39,666 bases of DNA from NCBI GenBank assembly GCA_913051755.1, contig CAJXBR010000006.1, positions 1-39,666 of the forward strand, read 5' to 3'. The notes under the pieces were generated by a model, which saw only the letters and a list, made by a program, of their open reading frames with translations, was not told the origin of the DNA and did no database searches. Shown here piece by piece: positions 27,912 to 39,338 of this stretch (position 1 is its first letter; each line of letters opens with the position of its first letter). The stretch comes from an uncultured Flavobacteriaceae bacterium (GTDB lineage Bacteria; Bacteroidota; Bacteroidia; Flavobacteriales; Flavobacteriaceae). The translations under genes and the position numbers were made by a program.

Positions 27912-28873
27912 TAGTTGTTGTGCTCTGTTTTTTTATACGCTTCAATGACTTTTTTGACCAGTCTATGTCGTATCACATCACGCCCATCAAGACGAATAAC
28001 GTCAATGCCTTTGACATCTGATAGAATAAGCAATGCCTCCTTTAGACCAGAAATCACACGTCGAGGCAAATCGATTTGCCCAGGATCACCTGTAATCACA
28101 AACTTAGTGTTTTTACCCATTCGGGTCAAAAACATTTTCATCTGATTGTGGGTGGTGTTTTGGGCTTCGTCTAAAATCACAAAGGCATCATCAATTGTTC
28201 GTCCACGCATAAATGCCATTGGTGCAATTTGAATGGTCCCTTTTTCGATGTAGCTCGACAGCTTCTCAGCAGGGATCATATCGCGCAGTGCGTCGTACAA
28301 GGGCTGCATATATGGGTCTAATTTTTCTTTCAAATCCCCAGGCAAAAACCCAAGATTCTCGCCTGCCTCAACAGCTGGGCGTGTTAAAACGATTCGTTTG
28401 ACTTCTTTGTTTTTAAGTGCTTTTACTGCCATTGCAACACCTGTATAAGTCTTTCCTGTACCAGCAGGACCAACAGCAAACACCAAATCATTTGTCTGAA
28501 TTGATTCGACCAATCTTGCTTGGTTGAATGTTCTAGCTTTGATGACTTTCCCACCAACACCATGTAATATTTTTTGCACATCTGTATCTTCTAGTCCAAA
28601 ATTATCTTCAATTGAGGAAGTGAGGATTTTTTCAACTGTGTCTTGGTCGAGAGAGTTGTATTTTCCATAATGGATTATCAAACGATCCATTTGCTTTTCA
28701 AATTCTTCAAGAATTTCTTCCTCGCCATAAGCAGTAATGGTTTCGCCACGTGCTACAATTTTTATCTTTGGAAAGTATCGCTTGAGTGTTGCGATATTTT
28801 TACTTTTACTCCCACCATAAAAAACAGTTGGGTTTACTTCTGTAAGTTGTATAGAGATTTCATTCAATGGCAA
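27911..28873 (-). CDS. PhoH-family ATPase
   Basis: A 320-aa PhoH-like P-loop protein, a family with ATPase activity linked to RNA metabolism; its substrate is not settled. Walker A is GPAGTGKT at residues 135-142 and Walker B DEAQ at 235-238. The N-terminal 100 residues contain an RNA-binding KH-like region, and [19 protein letters not shown] follows the P-loop domain's first half. The start is TTG at 28873, giving [10 protein letters not shown]. It leads a two-gene unit with purC. A perfect minus-strand -7 element lies 47 bases upstream. Confidence 0.92.
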   Translation of the reverse strand: MPLNEISIQLTEVNPTVFYGGSKSKNIATLKRYFPKIKIVARGETITAYGEEEILEEFEKQMDRLIIHYGKYNSLDQDTVEKILTSSIEDNFGLEDTDVQKILHGVGGKVIKARTFNQARLVESIQTNDLVFAVGPAGTGKTYTGVAMAVKALKNKEVKRIVLTRPAVEAGENLGFLPGDLKEKLDPYMQPLYDALRDMIPAEKLSSYIEKGTIQIAPMAFMRGRTIDDAFVILDEAQNTTHNQMKMFLTRMGKNTKFVITGDPGQIDLPRRVISGLKEALLILSDVKGIDVIRLDGRDVIRHRLVKKVIEAYKKTEHNN

Positions 28874-28908
28874 AATGTTTTACAAAAAGGTCACCACTTT
28901 TTTTTTGG

Positions 28909-28916
28909 TAACTTTG
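28909..28916 (+). promoter_or_regulatory. -7 promoter element (TAACTTTG) of the SAM hydroxide adenosyltransferase gene
   Basis: A perfect TAnnTTTG match, 51 bases before the TTG start at 28968. It faces a minus-strand -7 element only 4 bases away. Confidence 0.5.
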
Positions 28917-28920
28917 AAAT

Positions 28921-28928
28921 CAAAATTA
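28921..28928 (-). promoter_or_regulatory. -7 promoter element (TAATTTTG) of phoH-purC
   Basis: A perfect TAnnTTTG match on the minus strand, 47 bases before the phoH start. With the plus-strand element it forms a near-palindrome (one mismatch in 9-bp arms). Confidence 0.5.
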
Positions 28929-28967
28929 ACGAATTTTGTCTTCTGTGCTTAATTTAAAGTTATCAAT

Positions 28968-29801
28968 TTGAATCCAGTACTCACACTTACATCAGATTTT
29001 GGACAAAAAGACCCTTTTCTTGCAATCTTAAAAGCGAAACTTCATAGCATGCTTGTTCGTCCAATAATTGTAGATATATCGCATGAGATTGAGCCCTTCC
29101 ATGTTGCGCAAGCTGCCTTTGTTGTGCAACATAGCTACACCCACTTCCCTGAAGGTTCAGTGCATATTCTTTGTATTGATGACACGATAAGCCCCGAAAA
29201 TAAACCCATCGTTGCGAAACTAAATAAGCATTATTTTGTCTGTGCTGATAATGGTATTCTGTCTCTGATTTCACCAAAAATCAAACCAGATGAAGTCTAT
29301 GAGATTGATATCAAACAAGTGCCAAACGATAGCTTATATTCCCTTGATTTTTTTGTTCATGCAGCTGCTCACCTGATGCGAGGTGGTGCGCCCAATGTCA
29401 TCGGAGTTAAAAGAAATGAAATCGAAATCTCGTTACCATTTACACCAAGTGTTGGTAATCATAAAAATTCGATTATTGGAAAGGTTATCTATATCGATAA
29501 TTACGAAAATATAATCACCAATATCAGTGAAGAATTATTTCTAGAAATAGGTCAACAGCGACAATTTACAATACAAGTTCGCAACAATGAAATCAAGAAA
29601 ATTGTTCGTTCCTACTCTGAAATCATTCGTTTTGATGTCGATAAAAATAAACGCGTGGAAGGAGGAAAAGAACTCGCTTTGTTTAACTCCTTAGGACTGC
29701 TTGAACTTGCGATTTATAAGAGCAATCCCAAACATACAGGTGGTGCCGCTAGCCTATTTGGATTGCAATACCTTGATGTTGTCTCCATACATTTTGAATA
29801 G
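28968..29801 (+). CDS. SAM hydroxide adenosyltransferase (DUF62 family)
   Basis: A 277-aa member of the DUF62/SAM-hydroxide adenosyltransferase family, related to bacterial fluorinase and chlorinase, which splits S-adenosylmethionine with water-derived hydroxide to adenosine and methionine. The N-terminal motif is LTSDFGQKDPF at about residues 6-16. DISHEIEPFHVAQAAFV follows near 35-52, then the VCADNGILSLI loop, and IYIDNYENIITNIS marks the C-terminal domain. The start appears to be TTG at 28968; no in-frame ATG precedes the conserved motif. The physiological role in bacteria is not well established. It is divergent from phoH. Confidence 0.88.
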   Translation: MNPVLTLTSDFGQKDPFLAILKAKLHSMLVRPIIVDISHEIEPFHVAQAAFVVQHSYTHFPEGSVHILCIDDTISPENKPIVAKLNKHYFVCADNGILSLISPKIKPDEVYEIDIKQVPNDSLYSLDFFVHAAAHLMRGGAPNVIGVKRNEIEISLPFTPSVGNHKNSIIGKVIYIDNYENIITNISEELFLEIGQQRQFTIQVRNNEIKKIVRSYSEIIRFDVDKNKRVEGGKELALFNSLGLLELAIYKSNPKHTGGAASLFGLQYLDVVSIHFE

Positions 29802-29839
29802 TGTTGATAAGTTCGTTTCCATATTAAAAAATGAAAAAG

Positions 29840-29847
29840 TATTTTTG
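29840..29847 (+). promoter_or_regulatory. -7 promoter element (TATTTTTG) of dnaN
   Basis: A perfect TAnnTTTG match in the 66-base gap before dnaN, 20 bases before its ATG. No -33 element at the expected distance. Confidence 0.5.
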
Positions 29848-29867
29848 TTAATTACATATTATCGCAC

Positions 29868-30986
29868 ATGAAATTTATAGTCTCCAGTTCTGCCCTTTTA
29901 AAGCCAATTCAAACCTTGTTTGGGGTTCTCAACAACACCAATACATTGCCCATACTTGATCATTTCTTATTTGATGTAGGCGAAAACAAACTTCGTGTCA
30001 CTGCAACTGATTTAGAAACAACAATGTCTGCAGTCATCGAAGTTGAATCTGATGACAGTGGCAGTATAGCAGTACCAGCTCGCTTGTTGCTTGAAACCAT
30101 CAAAACTTTTCCAGAGCAGCCATTGACTTTTACCTTGACCGATCAAAATACAGTTGAAATCAGCTCCAGTTCAGGAAAATATGCATTGGCATATGCAACT
30201 GCTGAAGAATTTCCAAAAGCTGCTAGCGTAAGTGATGCAAGTCAAATAAGTATTCCTGGAAATGTGCTTGGCACAGCAATCAACAATACTTTATTTGCTT
30301 CTGGTAATGACGATCTAAGACCTGTTATGAGTGGTGTGTTTTTTCAGTTTTCATCAACTGGATTAACTTTTGTTGCTACAGATGCCCACAAACTGGTTCG
30401 TTATATTAGAACAGACATCACCAGCGACGAATCGGCAGAGTTTATAATACCCAAAAAACCCTTGACTTTATTGAAGTCTATTTTGACTGGAAATGAAGTA
30501 GAGGTACAACTAGAATATAACAACAGTAATGCCCACTTTTCTTTTGATGATATTCAATTGACCTCACGTTTGATCGACGGAAAATATCCTAATTACGAAG
30601 CTGTAATTCCCAAAGACAATCCCAATGTACTTACCATTGATCGCAATTTGTTTTTAACATCCATGAAACGTGTGAGCATATTTTCAAACAAAACAACGCA
30701 TCAGGTTCGACTAAAATTGGCTGGTGCTGAACTCAATATTTATGCTGAGGATATCGACTATAGTAATCGTGCTGATGAGCGTATTAGTTGCTCGTTTCAA
30801 GGGAGTGATATGGAAATTGGATTTAACTCTCGCTTTTTAATCGAAATGCTAAACAATATGACCTGTAAAGAGGTGCAGTTTGAGATGTCATTGCCCAACC
30901 GTGCAGGTTTACTCACCCCTATTGACGGAACTGACGAGAATGAGCATATTACGATGTTGGTGATGCCAGTTATGCTCAATAATTAA
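29868..30986 (+). CDS. dnaN: DNA polymerase III subunit beta (sliding clamp)
   Basis: The 372-aa beta clamp forms a ring that tethers DNA polymerase III to DNA. It shows three repeated clamp folds: MKFIVSSSALLKPIQTLFGVL and the ATDLETTMSA segment in the first, the FVATDAHKLVRY segment in the second, and DGKYPNYEAVIPKDNPN with the C-terminal NRAGLLTPIDG and EHITMLVMPVML in the third. The length is normal. There is no dnaA or recF beside it, so this is not the classical oriC-linked order. The stop lies 3 bases from the convergent gapN-like gene. Confidence 0.95.
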   Translation: MKFIVSSSALLKPIQTLFGVLNNTNTLPILDHFLFDVGENKLRVTATDLETTMSAVIEVESDDSGSIAVPARLLLETIKTFPEQPLTFTLTDQNTVEISSSSGKYALAYATAEEFPKAASVSDASQISIPGNVLGTAINNTLFASGNDDLRPVMSGVFFQFSSTGLTFVATDAHKLVRYIRTDITSDESAEFIIPKKPLTLLKSILTGNEVEVQLEYNNSNAHFSFDDIQLTSRLIDGKYPNYEAVIPKDNPNVLTIDRNLFLTSMKRVSIFSNKTTHQVRLKLAGAELNIYAEDIDYSNRADERISCSFQGSDMEIGFNSRFLIEMLNNMTCKEVQFEMSLPNRAGLLTPIDGTDENEHITMLVMPVMLNN

Positions 30987-30989
30987 GTT

Positions 30990-32588
30990 TTACAATATAT
31001 AATCTGTACTGATAAACTTAGATTTTTTAGATGCCATTAATCGCTCTAAAATCACATTGTTGGTGTCATTGACTTTCGAAGCGAGGAAAGTTCGAATCGA
31101 GAAAGAACGCAGCGCATCGTGAACACTCAATGTGCTCACTGCCGAGTCTTTTCGCCCTGTAAAAGGATAAACGTCTGGGCCCCGCTGGCAAGAGCTATTC
31201 AAATTTACACGACATACAAGGTTGGCAAGGGTGTCAATTAGCGGTGCCAACTGATTGACATCTTTACCAAAAAGGCTTACTTGCTGGCCATAAGATGAAG
31301 AAGACATATCATCCAATGGCTGCTGAATGTCAGTAAACGACAATACTGGAATGACAGGACCAAATTGCTCTTCTTCATAAACTTTCATGTATTGTGTAAC
31401 AGGGTATAATACTGCTGGAAAGCAATAGTTGGCAGTCATTTCACCACCTCTAGTATTGATGATCGATGCACCTTTTTCTACTGCATCATCAATCAAATCT
31501 TTAATGTATGCAGGCTTGGTGGGTTCGGGTAAGGGAGTCAATAAAGAATTCTCCCATGGCAATCCAACTTGCAATGCATCCACTGCTTTGGAAAATTTCT
31601 CTAAAAACTGTTCACGTATATCTTCATGAACATATAGCACCTTGAGAGCGGTACATCGCTGCCCATTAAACGACAATGTTCCACTTATACATTCACTTAC
31701 TGTTTGGTCCAAATCAGCATCAGGTAAAATAATCCCTGGGTTTTTAGCCTCTAGACCCAACACTAAACGAAGTCTACTTTTCTTAGGGTGCAGGTCTTGC
31801 AGTGAAATTGCAGAACTGCTATGCCCTATGAGTGCCAAAACATCAACCAATCCTGACTTCATGATGGGCGAAGCAATGGTTCGACCTCTACCAAATACAA
31901 TGTTTACAACACCTGGTGGAAAACTCCTATGAAATGCTTCAAGTAAAGGCGCAATTAGCAGTACACCATGCTTAGCAGGCTTAAAAATAGCAGTATTACC
32001 CATCATTATTGCTGGGATCAACAAGCAAAACGTCTCATTCAGTGGATAGTTGTAAGGGCCCAAACAAAGTACAATGCCAATGGGTCCTCTACGGATGTGT
32101 GCGTGGACCCCACCTTCTTGATGGAATTTAGCACTTGAACGATCGATGTCCTTGTAAGCAGCGATGGTATCACTGATATAATCGACTGTTCTGTCAAATT
32201 CTTTTTGAGAATCATTGAGGTTTTTTCCAATTTCCCACATGATCAACTTAACGACTTCTTCTCTTTTGAGCTTCATCAAGTCAACAAACTTTTGCATGCA
32301 CACAACTCGTTCAGAGACTTTCATGGTTGGCCACTGTCCTTGTCCCTTGTAATACGCTTTATCAGCAGCATGTAAGGCAGCTAGAGCAGATTTTTCATCC
32401 ATGTCGGGAACAGTACCCAACAGCGTTGGGCCGTAGTCACCATTTTCATTTTCTGTTTGTATGGAAGAATACACCTGGGCTGAATTTCCATCCCAAGTTC
32501 CAATTTGACCATCGATCAAATAATTGGTGTGTGCTATAGTTTGATTTATAGCATATTTTTTAGGTATTGAGGAATACTTAGATTTCAT
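30990..32588 (-). CDS. gapN: NADP-dependent glyceraldehyde-3-phosphate dehydrogenase-like aldehyde dehydrogenase
   Basis: A 532-aa aldehyde dehydrogenase resembling non-phosphorylating GapN, which oxidises glyceraldehyde 3-phosphate to 3-phosphoglycerate and makes NADPH. Catalytic residues are Asn180 (GPYNYPL), Glu280 ([10 protein letters not shown]) and Cys312 (NGQRCTALK); Lys203 in FKPAKH binds the cofactor. The C-terminus is longer than in many aldehyde dehydrogenases. It is distinct from the partial aldehyde dehydrogenase at the window end. The gene starts 16 bases after ilvA on the same strand, so it may be co-transcribed with the ilv operon. GapN function rather than another aldehyde dehydrogenase is likely but not certain. 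Confidence 0.82.
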   Translation of the reverse strand: MKSKYSSIPKKYAINQTIAHTNYLIDGQIGTWDGNSAQVYSSIQTENENGDYGPTLLGTVPDMDEKSALAALHAADKAYYKGQGQWPTMKVSERVVCMQKFVDLMKLKREEVVKLIMWEIGKNLNDSQKEFDRTVDYISDTIAAYKDIDRSSAKFHQEGGVHAHIRRGPIGIVLCLGPYNYPLNETFCLLIPAIMMGNTAIFKPAKHGVLLIAPLLEAFHRSFPPGVVNIVFGRGRTIASPIMKSGLVDVLALIGHSSSAISLQDLHPKKSRLRLVLGLEAKNPGIILPDADLDQTVSECISGTLSFNGQRCTALKVLYVHEDIREQFLEKFSKAVDALQVGLPWENSLLTPLPEPTKPAYIKDLIDDAVEKGASIINTRGGEMTANYCFPAVLYPVTQYMKVYEEEQFGPVIPVLSFTDIQQPLDDMSSSSYGQQVSLFGKDVNQLAPLIDTLANLVCRVNLNSSCQRGPDVYPFTGRKDSAVSTLSVHDALRSFSIRTFLASKVNDTNNVILERLMASKKSKFISTDYIL

Positions 32589-32604
32589 GCAATTTTTTTT
32601 ACAA

Positions 32605-33855
32605 TTATATTAAAAATTGAAACAAGTCTGGTTTATTGTTGATATAATCTCCATAAAAACCTTTTGATTTCATTCGTTTCACTAGAGGATCAAAATCATC
32701 TGGGTTTTTCAATTCAATCCCAACTACAGCAGGACCATTCGATCGGTTGTTCTTTTTGGAGTACTCAAAGAAAGTAATGTCGTCTTTTGGACCTAGTACA
32801 TCGGCAACAAACTCTTTGAGTGCACCAGCACGCTGTGGAAAACGAACAATGAAGTAATGAAGCAGTTTTGCTTCCAACAATGCACGTTCTTTAATTTCTG
32901 CCATTCGAGTTATATCATTATTCCCACCACAAATCAAACAGACCACATTCTTGCCCTTAATTTCTTCACCAATCATTTTTAAAGAAGCTGTTGACATCGC
33001 TCCAGCAGGCTCTACAACAATAGCTTCTCTGTTATATAATTTGAGTATCGATTGACAAATTTTACCCTCTGAAACAAGGACTAGCTTATCCAAATAGTTA
33101 TCGCACAGATTATAGGCTTCATCCCCTACTCTACGCACTGCAGCACCATCAACAAAGGGATCAATCCTGCTCAATTCAGTGTTTTTTCCTCTTTCTAAAG
33201 ATTGCTGCATGGCAGGCGCTCCTTCAGGCTCTATTCCAATCACTTTTGTATTGGGCGAAAGGGTTTTAAAAACGTGTAAAACCCCAGAAATAAGACCACC
33301 TCCCCCTATGGGAACGATTATATAATCAATTGGGTCTTTCGATTGCTCCAAAAGTTCGAGTGCAAGTGTTGCTTGACCAATAACTACATCTTTATCTTCA
33401 AAAGGATGAATAAAAATACTCTTTGATTGATCTTTAAATAACTGTGCAGCAGCATAGGCATCATCAAAAGTATCACCAACAAGTCTTGTTTCTATGTTTT
33501 GGCCACCAAACATACGAACTTGATTGAGCTTCTGTTTTGGTGTGGGAACAGGCATAAAAATCGTTCCTTTTATTCCGAGTTTGTTACAGGCAAGTGCAAC
33601 ACCTTGGGCATGATTACCAGCACTTGCACATACGATCCCTAATTTTCTTTCAGCATCAGAAAGTTTATAGATTTTGTGATAAGCACCTCGAAGTTTAAAC
33701 GATCGTATGGGCTGAAGATCTTCTCTTTTGAAATACACATTCGCATCATACTGCTCACTCAACCTTTCATTCCGTTGGAGAGGAGTAATCAAAGCGACAT
33801 CACGAACGATATCTTTTGCTTTTTGAATATTTTTTATGTCAAATAGCTCAGCCAA
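32605..33855 (-). CDS. ilvA: Threonine ammonia-lyase (biosynthetic)
   Basis: IlvA deaminates threonine to 2-oxobutyrate, the first step to isoleucine. The 416-aa product has the PLP lysine at Lys54 ([11 protein letters not shown]), [14 protein letters not shown], the phosphate-binding [10 protein letters not shown] loop, and LICGGNND. A single ACT-like regulatory domain occupies about residues 335-416 ([21 protein letters not shown]). This is the short, one-ACT form, not the 514-aa E. coli type. The start is TTG at 33855, 3 bases after the ilvC stop. The ACT domain implies feedback control, probably by isoleucine. Confidence 0.94.
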   Translation of the reverse strand: MAELFDIKNIQKAKDIVRDVALITPLQRNERLSEQYDANVYFKREDLQPIRSFKLRGAYHKIYKLSDAERKLGIVCASAGNHAQGVALACNKLGIKGTIFMPVPTPKQKLNQVRMFGGQNIETRLVGDTFDDAYAAAQLFKDQSKSIFIHPFEDKDVVIGQATLALELLEQSKDPIDYIIVPIGGGGLISGVLHVFKTLSPNTKVIGIEPEGAPAMQQSLERGKNTELSRIDPFVDGAAVRRVGDEAYNLCDNYLDKLVLVSEGKICQSILKLYNREAIVVEPAGAMSTASLKMIGEEIKGKNVVCLICGGNNDITRMAEIKERALLEAKLLHYFIVRFPQRAGALKEFVADVLGPKDDITFFEYSKKNNRSNGPAVVGIELKNPDDFDPLVKRMKSKGFYGDYINNKPDLFQFLI

Positions 33856-33858
33856 TAT

Positions 33859-35331
33859 TTATACCAGTTTCTTCATAGCAGTCATTGAACCACGAAGTTC
33901 TTTTCCAATAACTTCAACAGAGTGACTTCGAATGATTTCATTGATTTCAATCAATTTTTGGTTGTCAACACCTGTTTCGTGAGATTGATACGAAGATCCG
34001 ATAACATCAGTATTGATTTGCTTCATAAAATCAGTTAACAATGGTTTACAAGCATGATCGAACAAATAACAACCATACTCAGCTGTATCTGAAATCACAC
34101 GATTCATTTCAAATAGTTTTTTACGCGCTATAGTGTTGGCAATCAAAGGAGTTTCGTGAAGAGACTCATAGTATGCTGATGCATCTTTGATACCTGAAGC
34201 AACCATAGTATCAAATGCTAATTCGACTCCTGCACGAACAAAAGCAACCATTAATACGCCATTGTCAAAGTACTCTTGCTCGCTGATTTTTTTGTCAGTG
34301 ATGGCTGTTTTTTCAAAGGCTGTTTCGCCAGTTGCTGCACGCCAAGTCAATAGATTTTTGTCATTGTTTGCCCAGTCTTCCATCATAGTTTTAGAAAAGT
34401 GCCCCGACATGATATCATCCATATGTTTTTGAAACAATGGGGTCATAATTTCTTTCAATCTTTCCGAAAGTTCAAAGGCTTTGATTTTAGCTGGGTTACT
34501 CAAACGATCCATCATATTAGTAACACCACCATGCTTTAATGCTTCAGTGATTGTCTCCCAACCAAATTGAATAAGTTTTGAAGCATAGCTTGAATCAACT
34601 CCTTGCTTAACCATTTTATCAAAGCACAATATCGAACCTGTTTGGAGTACACCACACAAGATAGTTTGCTCGCCCATCAAGTCAGACTTTACCTCTGCTA
34701 CAAACGAGGATTCCAATACCCCAGCACGATGACCACCTGTTCCGACACAATAAGCTTTGGCTAACTCTAGACCATTTCCATTTGGGTTATTGTCTACATG
34801 AACAGCAATAAGTGTTGGCACGCCAAAACCACGTTTGTATTCCTCTCTAACTTCAGATCCAGGACTTTTTGGTGCTACCATAATCACTGTTATATCCTCA
34901 CGAATTTTTACCCCCTCTTCAACGATATTAAACCCATGCGAGTAAGACAAGGTCGATCCCTTTTTCATCAATGGCATCACTGCCTTGACAACTGAAGTGT
35001 GGTTTTTGTCAGGAGTGAGATTGATGACCAAATCGGCAGAAGGAATCATATCTTCATAAGTACCAACAGTAAAATCATTTGAAACAGCATTGTTGTATGA
35101 GGTACGTTTTTGTTCAATTGCTCCAGCACGAAGTGCATAGGATATTTGAAGTCCCGAATCACGCATATTCAAACCTTGATTTAAACCTTGTGCGCCACAA
35201 CCAACAATAACTATGTTTTTGCCTTTCAAGGCAGCAATGCCATTGGAAAATTCAGATGAATCCATGAGTCGACAACGTCCCAGTTGATCGAGTTTTTCGT
35301 GTAAAGAAAGGGTGTTAAAGTAATTAGACAT
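33859..35331 (-). CDS. ilvC: Ketol-acid reductoisomerase (class II, long form)
   Basis: IlvC isomerises and reduces acetohydroxyacids to dihydroxyacids using NADPH and magnesium. At 490 aa it is the long class II form with a duplicated knotted C-terminal domain, like the E. coli enzyme, rather than the roughly 330-aa class I form common in many bacteria. The Rossmann part has [18 protein letters not shown] near residues 38-55; [17 protein letters not shown] and [11 protein letters not shown] carry the metal ligands. It follows ilvN by 7 bases and precedes ilvA by 3. Confidence 0.95.
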   Translation of the reverse strand: MSNYFNTLSLHEKLDQLGRCRLMDSSEFSNGIAALKGKNIVIVGCGAQGLNQGLNMRDSGLQISYALRAGAIEQKRTSYNNAVSNDFTVGTYEDMIPSADLVINLTPDKNHTSVVKAVMPLMKKGSTLSYSHGFNIVEEGVKIREDITVIMVAPKSPGSEVREEYKRGFGVPTLIAVHVDNNPNGNGLELAKAYCVGTGGHRAGVLESSFVAEVKSDLMGEQTILCGVLQTGSILCFDKMVKQGVDSSYASKLIQFGWETITEALKHGGVTNMMDRLSNPAKIKAFELSERLKEIMTPLFQKHMDDIMSGHFSKTMMEDWANNDKNLLTWRAATGETAFEKTAITDKKISEQEYFDNGVLMVAFVRAGVELAFDTMVASGIKDASAYYESLHETPLIANTIARKKLFEMNRVISDTAEYGCYLFDHACKPLLTDFMKQINTDVIGSSYQSHETGVDNQKLIEINEIIRSHSVEVIGKELRGSMTAMKKLV

Positions 35332-35338
35332 GATAAAC

Positions 35339-35863
35339 TTATTTAGAAAATTCTTTTAAAATATGGGTGATTTGCATTGGAGATTTCGTCACAGAAATTC
35401 GACCGGAACGTACAAACTGTAACAACCCATAGGGCGCAAGTTCGTTATATAACTGTTCAGTTTCTTCTCGAAATCCTGTTTTTTCAATGACAAAAAAATC
35501 TGGGTTAACAGTCACTATATTCGCATGACTTTTTTTGATTACATTTTGAATTTGACGTTGCTCAAAAAGTGAATTCGATTTGACTTTATACAAAGCAGAT
35601 TCTTGAAAAATGGTTTCTTCGTCTGTGTGATAAAATGCTTTGATCACTTCGATTTGTTTTTCGATTTGCTTCACTATTTTCATCACTTTCTCTTCAGTGA
35701 GCTTCGCGACAATCACAAAGCGAAAAATATCTTCAATTTCTGACATTGATGTATTTAAACTATCGATGTTAATGTGTCGTTTTAAGAATATGGCAGATAC
35801 CCTTGAAAGCAACCCAACATTGTTTTCAGAATAAATCGATATGGTGTAAGTTTTTTGTTCCAT
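35339..35863 (-). CDS. ilvN: Acetolactate synthase small (regulatory) subunit
   Basis: IlvN (174 aa) binds the large subunit IlvB and gives valine feedback control. The N-terminal ACT domain is clear: [32 protein letters not shown] at about residues 5-36, and a second ACT-like half follows with [20 protein letters not shown]. The length is that of the standard small subunit. It starts 2 bases after ilvB, consistent with a stoichiometric pair. Confidence 0.93.
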   Translation of the reverse strand: MEQKTYTISIYSENNVGLLSRVSAIFLKRHINIDSLNTSMSEIEDIFRFVIVAKLTEEKVMKIVKQIEKQIEVIKAFYHTDEETIFQESALYKVKSNSLFEQRQIQNVIKKSHANIVTVNPDFFVIEKTGFREETEQLYNELAPYGLLQFVRSGRISVTKSPMQITHILKEFSK

Positions 35864-35865
35864 CG

Positions 35866-37584
35866 TTATTCAAGTCTAATATCAGAAACCGATGCCCCTG
35901 AGGGAATCATCGGAAAAACATTATTTTCTTTTTCCACACATACCTCCAACAAATAAGGTTTGTCTGATTTCATCATTTCGGCTACTGCTGCAGTCATTTC
36001 TTCACGTTCAGTGACTCGTTTAGCATCGATAAAGTAACCATCTGCAATTTTTATAAAATCAGGATTCACCATTTCTGTTGATGCATATCGCTTGTCAAAA
36101 AACAATTGTTGCCACTGACGGACCATCCCCAAAAAATCATTGTTGAGAATCACAATTTTGACAGCAGCTTGTGTTTGGAAAATTGTACCTAATTCTTGGA
36201 TATTCATTTGAAAGCCTCCATCACCAATTACTGCTACAACCTCTCTATCTGGCGCACCCATTTTTGCACCCAGTGCAGCTGGTAAAGCAAATCCCATTGT
36301 TCCCAGACCTCCTGAAGTGATATTACTTTTCGACTGTACAAACTCTGCATAGCGACAAGCAATCATCTGATGCTGACCAACATCTGTTACAATCACTGCA
36401 TCCCCTTTGCTGTTGGCATTAATCGTTTTGATGACCTCACCCATGGTTAAGGCTGATTTGGTGGGGTTTATTTCGGCATCTATGACCTTGTCAAATTCAA
36501 TTGTATCGAACTCTATGAATCGCCTGAGCCAGTCGGGATATGTTTTTATTTCTATATAAGGCATGATTGCAGCGAGAGTATGCTTGACATCTCCCATGAC
36601 TGTAACATCGACTTTAACATTTTTATTGACTTCTGCAGGGTCAATTTCAAAATGAATGATTTTGGCTTGTTTGGCATAGGTTGATAAATCTCCTGTAACT
36701 CGATCATCAAAACGCATGCCGATTGCGATCAATACATCACATTCATTGGTGAGTTTATTTGGTCCATAATTCCCATGCATCCCCACCATACCTACGTTCA
36801 GTGGATGGGCAGTTTCAATAGCAGACACACCCAAAATTGTCCATGCTGCAGGGACACCTGACTTTTCTATAAATGCGCGAAACTCTTCTTCTGCCTCACC
36901 CAAAATCACACCCTGCCCCCAAACAATCATGGGATTTTTTGCTTGATTAATCAGCTCGGCTGCCTGCAGCAAATCAGCCTCATCTGTTTGAGGAACTGGA
37001 TTGTAGCTTCGTATGCGAGTGCAAGGTTGATAGGAAAAATCAGCACTTGCAAACTGTGCGTCTTTGGTAATATCTACCAATACTGGTCCAGGACGACCGG
37101 ATCGAGCAATATAAAATGCCTTTGCTATGATTTCTGGTATTTCCCCTACCCTTGTAATTTGATAACTCCATTTGGTCACTGGGGTTGAGATGCCAATGAT
37201 ATCTGTTTCTTGAAAAGCATCTGAACCTAACAGGTGTGAAGGCACCTGACCAGTTATACAAACAAGAGGTGTTGAGTCGATCATCGCATCGGCAATTCCT
37301 GTAACTAAGTTCGTTGCGCCTGGACCCGATGTAGCGATACATACACCAACTTTACCTGATACCCTTGCAAAACCCTGCGCAGCGTGCGCAGCACCTTGTT
37401 CATGACGAACCAAGATATGATTAATATGGTCTTGAAATTTATAAAGCTCATCATATACTGGCATAATCGCTCCCCCTGGATATCCATAAATCAAATCAGC
37501 ACCCTCAGCAGCTAGACTGCGAACAATCGCCTCTGCTCCTGTGATTGGAGTTTTTGGGTCTATTAATGTTGGTTTGGTACTCAT
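35866..37584 (-). CDS. ilvB: Acetolactate synthase large (catalytic) subunit
   Basis: IlvB (572 aa) is a thiamine-diphosphate enzyme that condenses two pyruvates, or pyruvate and 2-oxobutyrate. The catalytic Glu lies in [22 protein letters not shown] near residue 62, the FAD/domain linker follows, and the cofactor motif is [17 protein letters not shown] with the NN pair in [11 protein letters not shown]. The quinone-like [21 protein letters not shown] segment is typical of the family. The start overlaps the ilvD stop by 4 bases (ATGA), indicating translational coupling. Confidence 0.95.
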   Translation of the reverse strand: MSTKPTLIDPKTPITGAEAIVRSLAAEGADLIYGYPGGAIMPVYDELYKFQDHINHILVRHEQGAAHAAQGFARVSGKVGVCIATSGPGATNLVTGIADAMIDSTPLVCITGQVPSHLLGSDAFQETDIIGISTPVTKWSYQITRVGEIPEIIAKAFYIARSGRPGPVLVDITKDAQFASADFSYQPCTRIRSYNPVPQTDEADLLQAAELINQAKNPMIVWGQGVILGEAEEEFRAFIEKSGVPAAWTILGVSAIETAHPLNVGMVGMHGNYGPNKLTNECDVLIAIGMRFDDRVTGDLSTYAKQAKIIHFEIDPAEVNKNVKVDVTVMGDVKHTLAAIMPYIEIKTYPDWLRRFIEFDTIEFDKVIDAEINPTKSALTMGEVIKTINANSKGDAVIVTDVGQHQMIACRYAEFVQSKSNITSGGLGTMGFALPAALGAKMGAPDREVVAVIGDGGFQMNIQELGTIFQTQAAVKIVILNNDFLGMVRQWQQLFFDKRYASTEMVNPDFIKIADGYFIDAKRVTEREEMTAAVAEMMKSDKPYLLEVCVEKENNVFPMIPSGASVSDIRLE

Positions 37585-39263
37585 AAATTTTCGTCTGTTA
37601 CACAGCCATTAGAAGCGGATGAAACTACTTTTGCATATTTATAAAGAACTCCTCTTGATACTTTGAGTTTGGGTGTTTTCCATTTCGCTTTTCGACGTTC
37701 TAATTCTTTATCATCAACATCGAGTACAATGGTGTTGTCTTCTGCATTGATGGTAATCATGTCGCCATCATAGACTAGTGCAAGAGTACCTCCAATTTGA
37801 GCCTCGGGAGTGATGTGTCCGACTACAAAACCATGAGTGCCACCAGAAAACCTACCATCTGTGATCAGTGCCACATCGTTACCCAGTCCAGCACCCATAA
37901 TAGCAGCTGTGGGCTTAAGCATCTCAGGCATACCAGGCCCCCCCTTAGGTCCTTCATAGCGTATAACGACAACTTCCCCTTTTTGAACTTTGCCAGAGCG
38001 AATGCCATCATTGGCATCAAACTCCCCTTCAAATACTCGTGCAGGTCCACTAAAAAAAAGACCTTCCTTTCCTGTTATTTTTGCAACAGATCCTTCACTT
38101 GCAAGGTTACCTTTTAGGATTCTGATGTGACCAGTGGGTTTGATTGGGTTTGATACTGGTCGAATTACTTTTTGATCAACCTTCAGGGGTTGCACTGTTT
38201 CGAGGTTTTCAGCAATTGTTTTCCCTGTTACTGTCAGGCAATCGCCATGCAACATTCCTTGTTCAAGCATGTATTTCATCACAGCTGGAACTCCCCCAAC
38301 AAAATGCAGATCTTCCATCAAAAATTTTCCACTAGGTTTTAAATCTGCCAAAAATGGTGTGCAATCGCTTATGCGTTGAAAGTCATAGATTGTCAGATTG
38401 ATATTTGCTGCTTTTGCAATGGCGAGATAATGCAGTACTGCATTGGTTGAACCCCCAAGAACAGTAATTAGACGAAGTGCATTTTCAAGAGATTTTTTGT
38501 TTACAATATCTTTAGGTTTAATATCTTTTTTCAATAGAAGCTGAAGTGCTTTACCTGCATTTACTGCGTCTTTTTCTTTGGCTTGTCCAACTGCTGGATT
38601 GGACGAACTGTATGGCAAAGACATCCCCAGTGCCTCAATAGATGAGGCCATGGTGTTGGCAGTGTACATACCCCCACAAGCACCTGCACCTGGACAAGCA
38701 TTTTGAACCACTGCTTTAAATTCTTTTTCGCTGATAGAACCAGCAACTTTTTGACCCCAAGCCTCAAAAGCAGAAACGATGTCGAGTTTTTGATTGTTGA
38801 GGCAGCCAGCTGCAATCGTACCACCATACAAGAGTACAGATGGTCGATTGAGACGCAACATAGCCATTAGAGCACCTGGCATATTTTTGTCACAACCAAC
38901 AACAGTAACCATCGCATCGTAAGACATTGCACCCATCACTGTTTCCATAGAATCGGCGATTAAATCTCTTGAAGGAAGGGAAAAACGCATGCCAGGAGTA
39001 CCCATCGAAATGCCATCACTTACCCCGATAGTATTGAAGATTAGACCAACAAGATCGGCTTGTGCTGCACCTTTTTTTACATGTAAAGACAAATCATTCA
39101 AATGCATATTACAAGGATTGCCCTCATAACCAGTTGAGGCAATTCCAACCAGGGGTTTTTGCAAGTCATCATCTGTCAAACCAATGGCATGAAGCATTGC
39201 TTGGGCAGCTGGTTGGGTAGGGTCTTGCGTTACTCTTTTACTGTATTTGTTCACCTTTTGCAA
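37581..39263 (-). CDS. ilvD: Dihydroxy-acid dehydratase
   Basis: IlvD dehydrates dihydroxyacids to the 2-oxoacids of valine and isoleucine using an iron-sulphur cluster. The cluster cysteines are visible as C51 (GNPCNMH), C124 (GCDKNMPG) and C196 ([10 protein letters not shown]). Further family marks are [33 protein letters not shown], and the C-terminal [21 protein letters not shown]. The start is uncertain: a TTG at 39263 gives 560 aa, and a GTG at 39254 gives [11 protein letters not shown], close to the expected N-terminus. It heads the ilvD-B-N-C-A operon. Confidence 0.94.
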   Translation of the reverse strand: MQKVNKYSKRVTQDPTQPAAQAMLHAIGLTDDDLQKPLVGIASTGYEGNPCNMHLNDLSLHVKKGAAQADLVGLIFNTIGVSDGISMGTPGMRFSLPSRDLIADSMETVMGAMSYDAMVTVVGCDKNMPGALMAMLRLNRPSVLLYGGTIAAGCLNNQKLDIVSAFEAWGQKVAGSISEKEFKAVVQNACPGAGACGGMYTANTMASSIEALGMSLPYSSSNPAVGQAKEKDAVNAGKALQLLLKKDIKPKDIVNKKSLENALRLITVLGGSTNAVLHYLAIAKAANINLTIYDFQRISDCTPFLADLKPSGKFLMEDLHFVGGVPAVMKYMLEQGMLHGDCLTVTGKTIAENLETVQPLKVDQKVIRPVSNPIKPTGHIRILKGNLASEGSVAKITGKEGLFFSGPARVFEGEFDANDGIRSGKVQKGEVVVIRYEGPKGGPGMPEMLKPTAAIMGAGLGNDVALITDGRFSGGTHGFVVGHITPEAQIGGTLALVYDGDMITINAEDNTIVLDVDDKELERRKAKWKTPKLKVSRGVLYKYAKVVSSASNGCVTDENL

Positions 39264-39280
39264 CAGAAATCAAATCAAAA

Positions 39281-39322
39281 CTATTTAATGATAAGAAGTG
39301 AATAATGGTGTAAAAAAAACAC
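39281..39322 (-). other. Possible leader peptide of the ilv operon
   Basis: Between the ilv promoter and ilvD, a minus-strand frame starting with GTG encodes 13 residues (fMet-FFLHHYSLLIIK) and a TAG stop. Five of the 13 are Leu or Ile. It lies in the 5' leader, but no clear downstream terminator hairpin is seen, and the start has no well-spaced ribosome binding site. It could be chance. Confidence 0.25.
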
Positions 39323-39338
39323 CCTTGATGCCTAAAAT

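Noticed and set aside
39307..39323. GGTGT/ACACC hairpin upstream of ilvD as a transcription terminator or riboswitch
   Set aside because: Only 5 bp with an all-A/T loop and no following T run on the ilv strand; noted only as a weak structure in the leader.
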